From a virus, in the IMG/VR virus record IMGVR_UViG_3300027791_000147, positions 1 through 22,351 of that record: 22,351 bases of DNA, one strand, 5' to 3'. How positions within the stretch are numbered: position 1 is the first letter of the stretch; every line of letters starts with the position of its first letter. Positions 8,579-17,513 of this stretch are shown in pieces. The position numbers and the translations under genes were made by a program. The notes beneath the pieces were generated by a model. It was not told where the DNA came from. It did no database searches and saw only the letters and a program-made list of their open reading frames with translations.

Positions 8579-9847
8579 ATGGCAATACAACCAACAAATA
8601 ACGGGATAGTAACAGAAAACTCTCAGCAATATTATCAAGGTTCACAAGAATTTAGAGGCGCTGCTGTGCCTGCAAATGGTCAGATTTTTATAACTGACTT
8701 TGATAGTGGCTTGATATTGGGAAGCGCTACTAGTTGGAGTCCTAATGATGTAGATTATGGTTTAAATAATTTTAAAGTATACACTAGCTCAACAGGTTTA
8801 GCTGGATCTTGGAGCCAATGGGTTACAGAAATAGTAGTCACTAATGACAACACTATAACTTTAACTACAGCTTCACCGGTAGCCAATGCCTATATAGTTG
8901 TTCAATTGACTATATTAACTGGTGGTAAATACGCTTCAACAGAAGCTGAAAAAGCTTATGGACAAACCGTTGAAGATAATTATGGAGGTTATCAATATAT
9001 TAAATTAAACGAAGTAGTAAATAATTTTATGATTGCTTATGTTGGCCAAAGTAAATTGATACCAAACGTAAAAAGAACAGATGTAATTTTTCACACAAAA
9101 AGAGCAATGCAAGAATTTAGCTACGATACTTTAAAAAGTATAAAGCAAGCAGAGCTAACAGTACCTAACGAGTTAACTATAGTCTTACCTCAAGATTATG
9201 TAAACTATGTAGATATATCTTCTATAGACGCTTTAGGTGTTAAACGTCCTTTGTACCCAGTAAATAACCTAACAACAAGCCCTTACTATACTCAAGCTCA
9301 AGATTCAACTGGTATACCTACACAAGATCAATGGGGTAATGATTTAGAAGGTACTTCAATCACACAAGAAAGATGGCATAATGCTAACCAACAATTTATT
9401 AACGGTAACTTTACTAATGACTTTACAAATGATATGTGGGCTTATAATTGGGGAGGCTTAGGTAGCACTATAGGATCTGGCTATGGCCAAATGTATGGTA
9501 TGGATCCGCAATATTCTCAAATGAATGGATGGTTTAACATGAATGAAAGAGAAGGTAAAATATCATTCTCAAGCAATTTAGTTGATCAATTAATAATATT
9601 AGAATATATATCAGATGGATTAGCTTTTGATTTAGACAGCAGAGTTCCTAAAATGGCTGAAGAAGCAATGTATGCTTACATACTACACGCGATAATTTCA
9701 ACTAGAATAAACCAACCTGAGTACATAGTTCAAAGACTAAGACGTGATAAAAGTTCTAAATTAAGAAATGCTAAAATAAGACTATCTAACATAAAGCTTG
9801 ATGAAATAATTCAAACAATGAGAGGTAAATCTAAATGGATAAAATAA
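8579..9847 (+). CDS. Tail tubular/adaptor protein (P22 gp4 or T7 gp11-like role)
   Basis: A 422-residue connector or tail tube component. Residues 1-125 form a beta-rich accessory domain (FKVYTSSTGLAGSW, NTITLTTASPVANAYIVVQL). From about residue 138 a conserved core begins: LNEVVNNFMIAYVG (143-156), VKRTDVIFHTKRAMQEFSYD (164-183) and LPQDYVNYVDISSID, a signature I know from tail adaptor proteins of marine and crAss-like podoviruses. The stretch after this is rich in Asn, Trp and Gly (residues about 250-320), followed by a helical basic C-terminus (RLRRDKSSKLRNAKIRLSN) that could contact the portal or DNA. It starts six bases after the previous stop and ends six bases before the giant tail gene, so the three are probably co-transcribed. 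Confidence 0.75.
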   Translation: MAIQPTNNGIVTENSQQYYQGSQEFRGAAVPANGQIFITDFDSGLILGSATSWSPNDVDYGLNNFKVYTSSTGLAGSWSQWVTEIVVTNDNTITLTTASPVANAYIVVQLTILTGGKYASTEAEKAYGQTVEDNYGGYQYIKLNEVVNNFMIAYVGQSKLIPNVKRTDVIFHTKRAMQEFSYDTLKSIKQAELTVPNELTIVLPQDYVNYVDISSIDALGVKRPLYPVNNLTTSPYYTQAQDSTGIPTQDQWGNDLEGTSITQERWHNANQQFINGNFTNDFTNDMWAYNWGGLGSTIGSGYGQMYGMDPQYSQMNGWFNMNEREGKISFSSNLVDQLIILEYISDGLAFDLDSRVPKMAEEAMYAYILHAIISTRINQPEYIVQRLRRDKSSKLRNAKIRLSNIKLDEIIQTMRGKSKWIK

Positions 9848-9853
9848 CTATAC

Positions 9854-12800
9854 ATGGCAGAAGCTAAAAACAGTTTCATCAAATCTAAAATGAATAAAGA
9901 TTTAGATGATAGACTTGTACCAAATAACGAATACAGAGATGCTTTAAACGTAGCTGTATCTAGATCAGAAGGAAGTGATGTTGGAGCTTTAGAATCTATA
10001 CTTGGTAACGAGATGATAATTGATGCATCTAATATTAAGGCACAAGTAATAGGAGTTAAAGTTGATCAAACAAGAGCGTTAGCTTACTACTTTTTAAGTG
10101 ATTATAATGGAACCGGCAAAGCGCCTTTAAGCTCTTACTGTGCTATAGCTGTATTTAATACATCTAGTAATTCTAGTCAAGTATTAGTTTCTGGAAGTTG
10201 GCTAAATTTTTCTAAGAAATCCATAATGACTGGTATTAGTTTAATAGAAGATCTTTTGTTTTTTACTGACAATAGAAATCAACCTAGAAAAATAAATGTA
10301 ACAAAAGACTTTGGATACTATACTAGCGAAGATCAAATATCTGTAGCTAAATTCGCACCTTACAAAGCGCCTGAGTTTATAGATCTAAGATCTACAGCAG
10401 CACTTAAGCCATCTACAATGTCAGATGCTAGCGATCCTCTTCAAACTACAATAAATTCAGTTGTTTTTTCAGCTGTAAATTTAAATACTTCTAAATACAG
10501 AAATGGTGAAACTATACCTGAAGCTCAAGATGCATCCGCTTGGAGTGATGCCGCTACAAACAAACAAGGAGCTTGGTGTTATTATGAAAACTCTTTAGCT
10601 AATGGCTCTGTTTATGGTAAACTATATAATAGATACGCTGTAGAAGACACTAGAGGCTTAGCACCTGTTGGCTTTTCTGTAATAAGCACTGGAGTTTATA
10701 CAAGTGACATTGTAACTGGTACCGGTGGTGCAACTCGGTTAAAATCACAAACAACTTGGGATGCTTTACCAGGGACAAATACCACAGGTTTTAATGTTAA
10801 AGCTGGAGGTTATAGAGATGTTAGTGGTTTTGCTGGATTAGGAACTAGTGCTCGACTGTGGGCTAAAGATGACTCACCTGTTTCTCCTATAGCAGCCACT
10901 GGTAATTATGTAGAAATGACTTCAACAAATCAAGATGATGCGATACTAAGTGCAGCTCCTGATGCTGACAGTTTTAACGGGTATTCTGTTAGACTTCAAA
11001 AAGATTCTGCATATAATGGCTGGAACGGTGATCCAGATTATTTAACAGATAAATTTGTAAAATTCAGTTATAGATTTAAATACGATGATAATGAATATTC
11101 TGTTGTAGCTCCTTTTAGTCAAGATGTTTTTATTCCAGAACAAGAAGGTCAATTTTTAAACGACGACGAGACAAAAGCTTTTGTTTCAACTGTTGTAGAG
11201 TTTATGCAGAATGTTGTAAACAATGCTGTTTTAAACATAGAATTACCTAGTCTAGATGTTTTAATTGACTACAAAATAAAGGGTATAGATATATTATTTA
11301 AGCAATCAGATAGACAAGCTTATCAAATTTTAGACTCTGTTGTTATTGACCAAACATTTATAGATAACTTAAACAATACTAATATATATCAATACGATTA
11401 TCAATCAACATTACCTATTAAAACTTTACCACCTGGTGAAGCATCTAGAGTGTTTGATAAAGTTCCAGTCACAACTTTAGCTCAAGAAACTTCTGGTAAT
11501 AGAGTAATGTACGGCAACTTTGTTCAAGGAAAAAGTGGTCAAAAAGGTTTAGATTATTATGTGGATATTGTAGATAAAAGTAATCAAGTTTTTGAAGAAT
11601 ATCCTCAGCATTCTTTAAAGCAAAATAGAAACTACCAAGTAGGTATAATACTTGCTGATAAATTTGGTAGACAAACAGATATAATATTGTCTAATTATGA
11701 TAATTTATTAGATTCTGTTGGAGATCCACAACCAGGATCAAATGTTTTTAGTGATTACAGTAACGTTTCATTCAACGGCTCTGTAGCTGGGTGGCAAGGA
11801 GATAGTTTAAATCTTAATTTTAACAGTTTAATACCTGAATCCGCAAACGCAAACAATGTTGGTGGTTATCCTGGCGCTTATGCTGTAGGTAACTATTACA
11901 CTATATCCGTTTCTTCTTTAAATTTCCCTATATTTTTTAGAGACTTATCAACCCAGTCTATAACAGCTACCGCCGCTCAAACGGTTTTTACGTTTAATGG
12001 AATAACAAATTGGGCTGTAGCGGCTAATACTTATAGTGTTTATAAAAATCAAAATGATGGATTTATTAAACTAACTGAAGGCGCAACAAATGATTATACT
12101 ATAGCTGACGATGGTAGTGGTAGTCCAGTTGTAACACTTGTTACAGGTGCAAACGTTGGTAATGTTATTAAGTTTGAATTATTATTTACTGAAAACAATT
12201 ACTATAAGTACCAAACAGGCACAACAGACTCAACAAAACCTTTGTTTGCAGAATTTGCTGAATTTTATAGTAAGTACTTTCTTATAGGTAAAGAATTTGC
12301 AGGATTATTTACCGACTATGTTAATATAGAAAATGTTAACCCTTTACCTGGAACTAACTTACCAACGTCTGTTGAATTATACACTAACGGTGAGGTTGCT
12401 GAAAAATATTTATTTGATCAGACAGCAACTGGAAGACCAGAACCTCGTTTGTTAGCTAGTGAATTACCTAGAACGTACGCCACTTATGATATAAATGTAG
12501 ATGGGTTTTATAGTTTTAGAATAGGTATCAAACAACAGCAACAAGATTATTACAACGTATATCTTCCTGGTATTGTAAATGGATATCCAATAAACGGCTC
12601 TATTTTAGAGCAAGGTGAAACTGCGTTTACTACGTTAGTATCTGATAATATAAACAAAATTCCTAGAAACTTACAAGAAGTTGGTCCTTTACAAAATCAA
12701 TTTACTAGCGACGAGAGAATGTTTGGTAGAGTTACAAACACCGTTGATGTAACCACTGGTGGTGTTACATATAGAAACACTCAGTTCGACCCATCTTCTT

Positions 12801-14785
12801 CTGCAGATGATGTAGATTTAATTGGTACTATTAGCGACGTTTTTCCTAGCTTAGAGTTTAACGCTGCTACTGTTGACAAAGGAAACCCTTTTTGCATATA
12901 TGATTTTGATACAAAGCCTTACGTGGCTAAGATATCTACTCAATTAGCTATAGGTGTTACTGAAGATTTATTTGGAACTCCAGTAGCAGGGTACGAGTAT
13001 CCTAGCGTTATGGGATTAGCTATATTTGAAACTACTCCTTTTATTTCTCAATTAGAATTGTTTTATGAGGCTACAACCACTGGTTTAATATCTGATTTAA
13101 ATTATGGAATTCAAAATACTACAGGTGGAATAAATGGTATAAGTATAGGTGACGCTACTTTCTCAGAATCAGCATTTAGTGGAACTCGTGTAACCTCTGA
13201 CTTTTTTCCAACAAGTGGCGGTCAAATAGATCCTACGTACAACGCTGTATTGTTATCTGCTTTTAATTACTCGTATGGTACTACAAATTTAAATGCTACT
13301 AACTACGCTACTCCAGGTGTTAATCAAAGGTTTTCTTTACAACCTGGCTCCGCAAATGGTAGTTACAAAATACAAACAGAGTCTACTTTTTACGCTGGTT
13401 CGATAAATGAACAAGGAACTGATGTAGAATATGCTGGAAAATATCTTGCTACAATAAGATTTACTAACGCGGCTGGTGTTGTTGTTGATCAAACTATAAC
13501 GCTTCAACTTGTTAATTCAGCACCTACTATTACACCAACAGCAAATCCTAATCCAACAGGATTTCCTAATAATGAAGCATTGTTTTTGACAAGCAATTCT
13601 CCAAAAGGTTATAATGGTAGTGCTGCTGATCCTTCAACGACTGGTGTACCAGGAAATGCTAACTGGGCAACATTTGATCCACCTGGTTTTGGTTGGAGTA
13701 TTCAATCTATACAAACAACAAGCCCTGCGAATCCACCTGTAATAACACAATACACTACACCAGCAACTATAATACAAGTAGCTAAACTTGCAGCAAATCA
13801 AACTGTTGCCGGTGATGCTTTAAGGTTTCAATTAAACTCTGTTAATGGCAATGCAAACACTCCAGGCTTTGCCTATGTGATAGTTATGAAACTAACAGAT
13901 ACTAGAGGAGCTTCAACTACTACAACCATAGGTTATAGCGTTGCGGCTGCAACTTATGCAAACACTGAAGTAGCTATGACATATTATACTTCTGGAACAG
14001 GTTTTACCAATGTCGATACAGGTATGACTCAAAACCTTCCGTTGGCTGCTATTGCAACAGGTGTTAATAATCCTGTTCCTCCCAGATTTATAGGTCAAAT
14101 TCAGAACTGGACAACTGGTGATGTATATATATCAGCTAGAATGTCAGTAAGTCCAGGCGTAGGTGTGGCTAGTAATGGTTTTTCAGCTAGAATTGGAAAC
14201 GTAGCAAGAGCTGACTTCCCTAGTGGTGGTACTATAGGTGAAAGACTAGATGGTGTTAATAACACGGGTGCTGGGTATTCACTTTACAATGCTACGGTAT
14301 TCAACTGTAATCCACAAGGGGTAACAGGACCTTTTGAATTCTGGACTGGTACTTTTATGAAATTAAAAAAGTTTGACGCTAATGATGGAAGCCCTGCAGG
14401 TAACACCCTTATAAACGCTGGCGTTAGACCAGGTCAAAGAAACGTTGGTGGAGGTTTAGGTAATTATGATTTTGTAGATTGCGCTGTTGTTAATTTTGCT
14501 GCTAGTATATCTGGTGGTAGTCCTGACAGTAGTGGTCAATTACCTCCAAACAGCAGAACTTCTCTTGTAAATACTTTCTTTCCTAGAGTAGAGTTTTTCT
14601 GGTCGCCAAATTTTACAGCTACAGGGCAAGCACCTACAGCAAGCACACGCGTAAACTTAGCTAGTTTGATTGATGCTCCGCAATTACCTTTTTATCCAGA
14701 TGCAATAGGAGGTTCAAATTTTGCAAATTCTCCCTCGGCAAATACTCTTGTTCCTGACGCGGCACAAGGACCAACAGGTAACTAG
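9854..14785 (+). CDS. Giant tail stabilization/muzzle-type protein with inserted FISUMP and Ig-like modules
   Basis: The 1643-residue product is the largest complete one here and probably forms the distal tail barrel that gates DNA. Conserved pieces are KMNKDLDDRLVPNNEYRDAL plus SEGSDVGALESILGN near the N-terminus, FTDNRNQPRKIN at 137-148, FVKFSYRFKYDDNEYS near 400, PRNLQEVGPLQNQFTSDERM from 937, and SQLELFYEATTTGLI near 1065-1080. I associate these with tail stabilization proteins of crAss-like and marine podoviruses. Inserted between conserved parts are a FISUMP domain (about 204-383) and a small fibre-type beta module (about 708-778). Residues 1090-1643 are Thr/Ser/Asn/Gly-rich and beta-predicted, with Ig-like strands near 1193-1222, and probably face the host. 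The end is the only TAG stop in the window. The variable regions may be adhesins; that is inference. Confidence 0.8.
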   Translation: MAEAKNSFIKSKMNKDLDDRLVPNNEYRDALNVAVSRSEGSDVGALESILGNEMIIDASNIKAQVIGVKVDQTRALAYYFLSDYNGTGKAPLSSYCAIAVFNTSSNSSQVLVSGSWLNFSKKSIMTGISLIEDLLFFTDNRNQPRKINVTKDFGYYTSEDQISVAKFAPYKAPEFIDLRSTAALKPSTMSDASDPLQTTINSVVFSAVNLNTSKYRNGETIPEAQDASAWSDAATNKQGAWCYYENSLANGSVYGKLYNRYAVEDTRGLAPVGFSVISTGVYTSDIVTGTGGATRLKSQTTWDALPGTNTTGFNVKAGGYRDVSGFAGLGTSARLWAKDDSPVSPIAATGNYVEMTSTNQDDAILSAAPDADSFNGYSVRLQKDSAYNGWNGDPDYLTDKFVKFSYRFKYDDNEYSVVAPFSQDVFIPEQEGQFLNDDETKAFVSTVVEFMQNVVNNAVLNIELPSLDVLIDYKIKGIDILFKQSDRQAYQILDSVVIDQTFIDNLNNTNIYQYDYQSTLPIKTLPPGEASRVFDKVPVTTLAQETSGNRVMYGNFVQGKSGQKGLDYYVDIVDKSNQVFEEYPQHSLKQNRNYQVGIILADKFGRQTDIILSNYDNLLDSVGDPQPGSNVFSDYSNVSFNGSVAGWQGDSLNLNFNSLIPESANANNVGGYPGAYAVGNYYTISVSSLNFPIFFRDLSTQSITATAAQTVFTFNGITNWAVAANTYSVYKNQNDGFIKLTEGATNDYTIADDGSGSPVVTLVTGANVGNVIKFELLFTENNYYKYQTGTTDSTKPLFAEFAEFYSKYFLIGKEFAGLFTDYVNIENVNPLPGTNLPTSVELYTNGEVAEKYLFDQTATGRPEPRLLASELPRTYATYDINVDGFYSFRIGIKQQQQDYYNVYLPGIVNGYPINGSILEQGETAFTTLVSDNINKIPRNLQEVGPLQNQFTSDERMFGRVTNTVDVTTGGVTYRNTQFDPSSSADDVDLIGTISDVFPSLEFNAATVDKGNPFCIYDFDTKPYVAKISTQLAIGVTEDLFGTPVAGYEYPSVMGLAIFETTPFISQLELFYEATTTGLISDLNYGIQNTTGGINGISIGDATFSESAFSGTRVTSDFFPTSGGQIDPTYNAVLLSAFNYSYGTTNLNATNYATPGVNQRFSLQPGSANGSYKIQTESTFYAGSINEQGTDVEYAGKYLATIRFTNAAGVVVDQTITLQLVNSAPTITPTANPNPTGFPNNEALFLTSNSPKGYNGSAADPSTTGVPGNANWATFDPPGFGWSIQSIQTTSPANPPVITQYTTPATIIQVAKLAANQTVAGDALRFQLNSVNGNANTPGFAYVIVMKLTDTRGASTTTTIGYSVAAATYANTEVAMTYYTSGTGFTNVDTGMTQNLPLAAIATGVNNPVPPRFIGQIQNWTTGDVYISARMSVSPGVGVASNGFSARIGNVARADFPSGGTIGERLDGVNNTGAGYSLYNATVFNCNPQGVTGPFEFWTGTFMKLKKFDANDGSPAGNTLINAGVRPGQRNVGGGLGNYDFVDCAVVNFAASISGGSPDSSGQLPPNSRTSLVNTFFPRVEFFWSPNFTATGQAPTASTRVNLASLIDAPQLPFYPDAIGGSNFANSPSANTLVPDAAQGPTGN
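10463..11002 (+). other. FISUMP (TIGR02145-type) domain within the tail protein
   Basis: Residues about 204-383 of the giant tail protein match the course of the Fibrobacter succinogenes major paralogous domain. It opens with VNLNTSKYRNGETIPEAQ, continues with YGKLYNRYAV (254-263), RGLAPVGFSV, a Lys-Ser...Trp element (RLKSQTTW), TGFNVKAGGYRDVSGF, and closes with NGYSVRLQKD (near 375-384). The family is found mainly in surface proteins of Bacteroidota and Fibrobacterota and is thought to adopt a C-type-lectin/FGE-like fold. In canonical members the closing motif ends SVRC; here the Cys is Leu. Flanking tail motifs on both sides show that it is an in-frame insertion. Confidence 0.75.
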
Positions 14786-14820
14786 GTTAATAATAAAAAA
14801 AACAAGTAATAATAATATAT

Positions 14821-16128
14821 ATGGGCTTCCAGATTCAAGTAAAATACTATAATACTTATGTATTAAAAAGATTGGCAGTGTCTTCGATTCAGGATAGAAA
14901 CTGGTATATTGAAGAAGCTAGAATAAGAGGTGGATATAATAATGTTCAAACTGGTCTGTCTCCAAGAGCTTTTTTGGTTTCTGAAAATAACGCTCAAGAA
15001 ACTTTAAGTAATTCTATTATATACTCTGGAATATTTAATTCTAGAACTGGTATAAATCAATCTAACCAATTTCCTTCTGGACAAGATATAACTAGAACCG
15101 TAGATCCTTCTAAAGGTAGTATACAAAAGTTGTATGCAGAAGATACTAACTTAACTATATTTCAAGAAAGAAAAGTGAACAGAGCTTTGATAGACAAAGA
15201 CGCGATTTATACTCAAGAAGGAGTACCTGTTCAAACAACCTCAAATGTTGTAATTGGTGCAATAACTCCATATGCTGGAGAATTTGGTATTTCAACTAAT
15301 CCTGAAAGTTTTGCTGTGTATGGATATAGAAAGTATTTTACAGATGCAACACAAGGATCTGTTTTAAGACTGTCTCAAGACGGTTTAACTGAAATTTCAA
15401 ACTATGGTATGTATGACTTTTTTAGAGATCAACTAGGATCTTTATCAAGCGGTAAAGCTATAGGTGGTTATGACATACATAACAAATGTTATACACTATC
15501 TTTACAACCAGCATCAGCTGCTATAGCCTCAGAAATACTTAGCTTTGACGAAAACATTAAAGGTTGGACAAGTAGATATAGCTACCTACCAAGCAACATG
15601 TTTAGTATTCAGAATAATTTTTATTCTACAACTACTTCTGATGAAAAAGCAAACAATCCTAGCGTTACAATTGGAGATATATACGAGCACTATAGCACAA
15701 ACGTTAATAGAGCTAATTTTTATAAAACTCAATACGTTAGTCAAGTAAAAAGTGTATTTAATGCAAACCCTTCTTTAGTTAAAACTTTCCAAACAATAAA
15801 CTACGAAGGTGCGCCTAACTGGTCTATGACTAGCTTTGTAACAAATGAAGACCAAGCTAATAGTGTAGATGTTTTTAGCATGCCATTAACACTAGCTGAC
15901 ATGGAAAACAGTTTACTTAAAAATGAATTTAAACAAAAAGAAGATAAGTACTTTGCAAACTTAGTTAACACATCTGCTTTCACTCAAGGTGAAGTTGTAT
16001 TTGGAAAATCAATATCAGGTGTTAAAGGATTTTTTGCAACTGTACTCTTAGAAGCTACAAACACAGCGGTATCTGGAACTAATGAATTATTTGCAGTATC
16101 AACAAATTATAAAGAATCATCTTATTAA
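14821..16128 (+). CDS. Tail protein, partner of the giant stabilization protein
   Basis: A 435-residue structural protein. The N-terminus (VLKRLAVSSIQDRNWYIEEA) leads into EARIRGGYNN (32-41), then IIYSGIFNSRTGINQSNQF (66-84), GSIQKLYAEDTNL (99-111), FQERKVNRALIDKDAIY (114-130) and YAGEFGISTNPESFAVYGYR (151-170). I associate these with tail proteins of crAss-like and marine podoviruses, where they occur with or next to the stabilization protein. It therefore probably assembles with the product of the preceding gene at the tail tip. It lies 35 A/T-rich bases downstream, with no Shine-Dalgarno sequence and no hairpin between them. No enzymatic motif was seen. The exact position in the tail (hub, nozzle or stabiliser) cannot be told from sequence alone. 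Confidence 0.72.
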   Translation: MGFQIQVKYYNTYVLKRLAVSSIQDRNWYIEEARIRGGYNNVQTGLSPRAFLVSENNAQETLSNSIIYSGIFNSRTGINQSNQFPSGQDITRTVDPSKGSIQKLYAEDTNLTIFQERKVNRALIDKDAIYTQEGVPVQTTSNVVIGAITPYAGEFGISTNPESFAVYGYRKYFTDATQGSVLRLSQDGLTEISNYGMYDFFRDQLGSLSSGKAIGGYDIHNKCYTLSLQPASAAIASEILSFDENIKGWTSRYSYLPSNMFSIQNNFYSTTTSDEKANNPSVTIGDIYEHYSTNVNRANFYKTQYVSQVKSVFNANPSLVKTFQTINYEGAPNWSMTSFVTNEDQANSVDVFSMPLTLADMENSLLKNEFKQKEDKYFANLVNTSAFTQGEVVFGKSISGVKGFFATVLLEATNTAVSGTNELFAVSTNYKESSY

Positions 16129-16134
16129 AATCAA

Positions 16135-16542
16135 ATGAAATTAGAAGCTAGAAGATTAACACACGACGATTACGACACGCTTGTAGAATGGTGGAGCGCT
16201 TGGCCAGAATGGGTACCATTAGGTAGAGATTTATTACCTGAAAATGGAACAGGTGGTATCATGGTAGAGCAAGACGGTAAACCTTTAGTTGCTGGGTTCT
16301 TATATGGAACAAACTCAAAAATAGCATGGATGGAGTGGATTGTTTCTAATCCAATAGCAAAAGTAGATAAATCAGAAGCTATATTATTATTAATATCTTC
16401 ACTAGAACAATGGGCTCTTGAAGGTGGATTTAATGTAGTTTTAAGTATAGGCAGAAGTAAAAGCCTTATAGATAAACATAAAAAATTAGGATACACGGTT
16501 GACAAAAACCCTTCCTATGAAATAACTAAAAAAATTCAATAA
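16135..16542 (+). CDS. GNAT-like (N-acetyltransferase fold) protein
   Basis: A 135-residue protein with the outline of a GNAT fold: an opening strand (KLEARRLTHDDYDTLVEWW), central strands (GGIMVEQDGKPLVAGFLYG, IAWMEWIVSNP), a long helix (EAILLLISSLEQWALEGG), and a closing HKKLGYTVDKNPSYEI that resembles the final motif of GNAT enzymes. The usual acetyl-CoA pyrophosphate loop (Q/R-x-x-G-x-G/A) is not clear, so activity is uncertain. Similar small proteins occur among structural genes of marine podoviruses, as I recall. It starts six bases after the tail gene, and its TAA overlaps the ATG of the next gene by one base, which implies translational coupling. It could modify a virion or host protein, or be a non-enzymatic structural relative. 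Confidence 0.7.
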   Translation: MKLEARRLTHDDYDTLVEWWSAWPEWVPLGRDLLPENGTGGIMVEQDGKPLVAGFLYGTNSKIAWMEWIVSNPIAKVDKSEAILLLISSLEQWALEGGFNVVLSIGRSKSLIDKHKKLGYTVDKNPSYEITKKIQ

Positions 16543-17510
16543 TGGCAGTAGTAGCAGCAGTAAGCGCAGGTGTTTCCATAATAGGAGGCGCAGTAGCAGC
16601 AAATCAAGCAGACAAAGCCGGCAAAAGAGCTGGTAGAGCAGCTAGAAACGCTAGAGAAGAAATGGACAGAATAAAAGCCAGTAGAGTTCCTATAACTAAT
16701 CCTTACGCTGGTAATACTAACTTGTCTAGTTTAGCTACTAATTTAAGTGATATGATTTCTAATCCTTTTGCTAATCTTTCTGTAGCTACACAAGCTTCTG
16801 AAATACAAATGGAACAATCTGATATGGCTTTAGCTAACTCATTAGAAACATTAGCTACAACCGGTGCTAGTGCGGGTGGCGCAACAGCATTGGCTCAAGC
16901 TGCTTTAGCTAGTAAAAAAGGTGTTGCTGCAAGTATAGAGCAACAAGAAGTTAATAATGAAAAACTAAGAGCACAAGGTGAGTCTCAAATGGAGCGTATG
17001 CAAATGCAAGAAGCTCAAAGAATACAAGGAGTTCAAATAGCAGAAGGTCAAAGAATGCAAACACAAATGGCCGCGGGCAATCAGTTCCAAACACAAATGA
17101 AAGAATCTAGAACTAATTCTGATTTAGGTAGAGCCGCTGGTCAAGAGCAGCAAGCAATGGCAAATCAAGCTTCTGCAAATCAAGCTCAAGCTCAAGCTTG
17201 GGGTAGTGCAATAACCGGTGTTACTAACGCGGCGACAGCAGGTTTAGGTTATAAAGGAGCGGTTGATTCTGCTGCTGCAGGAGCCACTACAGGAAGTGAC
17301 AGAAGATTAAAGAAAAACATAAAATCAATAGGCAAGTCAAGTAGTGGATTAAAGATATATTCTTTTGAATATATAGATAAAAAATACGGTGAAGGAATTT
17401 GGCAGGGTGTTATGTCTGATGAAGTACCTGTTGACGCAGTAATAAAACATCTTGACGGGTACGATAGAGTAGATTACTCTAAGATTGATGTTCAATTTAA
17501 ACAAATTTAA
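16542..17510 (+). CDS. Virion protein with short C-terminal peptidase S74 (intramolecular chaperone) domain
   Basis: A 322-residue protein. The N-terminus (VVAAVSAGVSIIGGAVAANQ) is a hydrophobic Gly/Ala segment that could insert in a membrane. Residues 25-250 are Ala/Gln/Met-rich and helical, with Gln-rich repeats (MQMQEAQRIQ, GQRMQTQM). Residues 252-322 form an S74-type domain: SDRRLKKNI (252-260), LKIYSFEYIDKKYG, WQGVMSDEVP and GYDRVDYSKI. In the family the chaperone drives trimer folding and cuts itself off at the start of this motif; cleavage at Ser252 would leave about 251 residues. The domain is short (71 residues) and lacks the long C-terminal helix of endosialidase-type chaperones, so cleavage is uncertain. 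Composition suggests an internal or ejected virion protein rather than a tail fibre. It is coupled to the upstream gene through a TAATG overlap. Confidence 0.75.
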   Translation: MAVVAAVSAGVSIIGGAVAANQADKAGKRAGRAARNAREEMDRIKASRVPITNPYAGNTNLSSLATNLSDMISNPFANLSVATQASEIQMEQSDMALANSLETLATTGASAGGATALAQAALASKKGVAASIEQQEVNNEKLRAQGESQMERMQMQEAQRIQGVQIAEGQRMQTQMAAGNQFQTQMKESRTNSDLGRAAGQEQQAMANQASANQAQAQAWGSAITGVTNAATAGLGYKGAVDSAAAGATTGSDRRLKKNIKSIGKSSSGLKIYSFEYIDKKYGEGIWQGVMSDEVPVDAVIKHLDGYDRVDYSKIDVQFKQI

Positions 17511-17513
17511 AAC

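Noticed and set aside
10463-11002. FISUMP domain as the target of a diversity-generating retroelement
   Set aside because: The fold class would suit one, but the domain is internal, I see no reverse transcriptase or template repeat in the window, and adenine-rich variable codons are not concentrated at its end.
14783-14820. Readthrough of the TAG stop or frameshifting on the A-run to join the two tail genes
   Set aside because: Reading through TAG meets TAA seven codons later, and the downstream gene has its own ATG with an A/T-rich leader. TAG recoding is possible in crAss-like phages, but one TAG is no evidence for it.
17160-17200. Short tandem repeat tcaagctcaagctcaagct
   Set aside because: It encodes a Gln-Ala run inside a Gln-rich helical protein and is explained by the protein composition.
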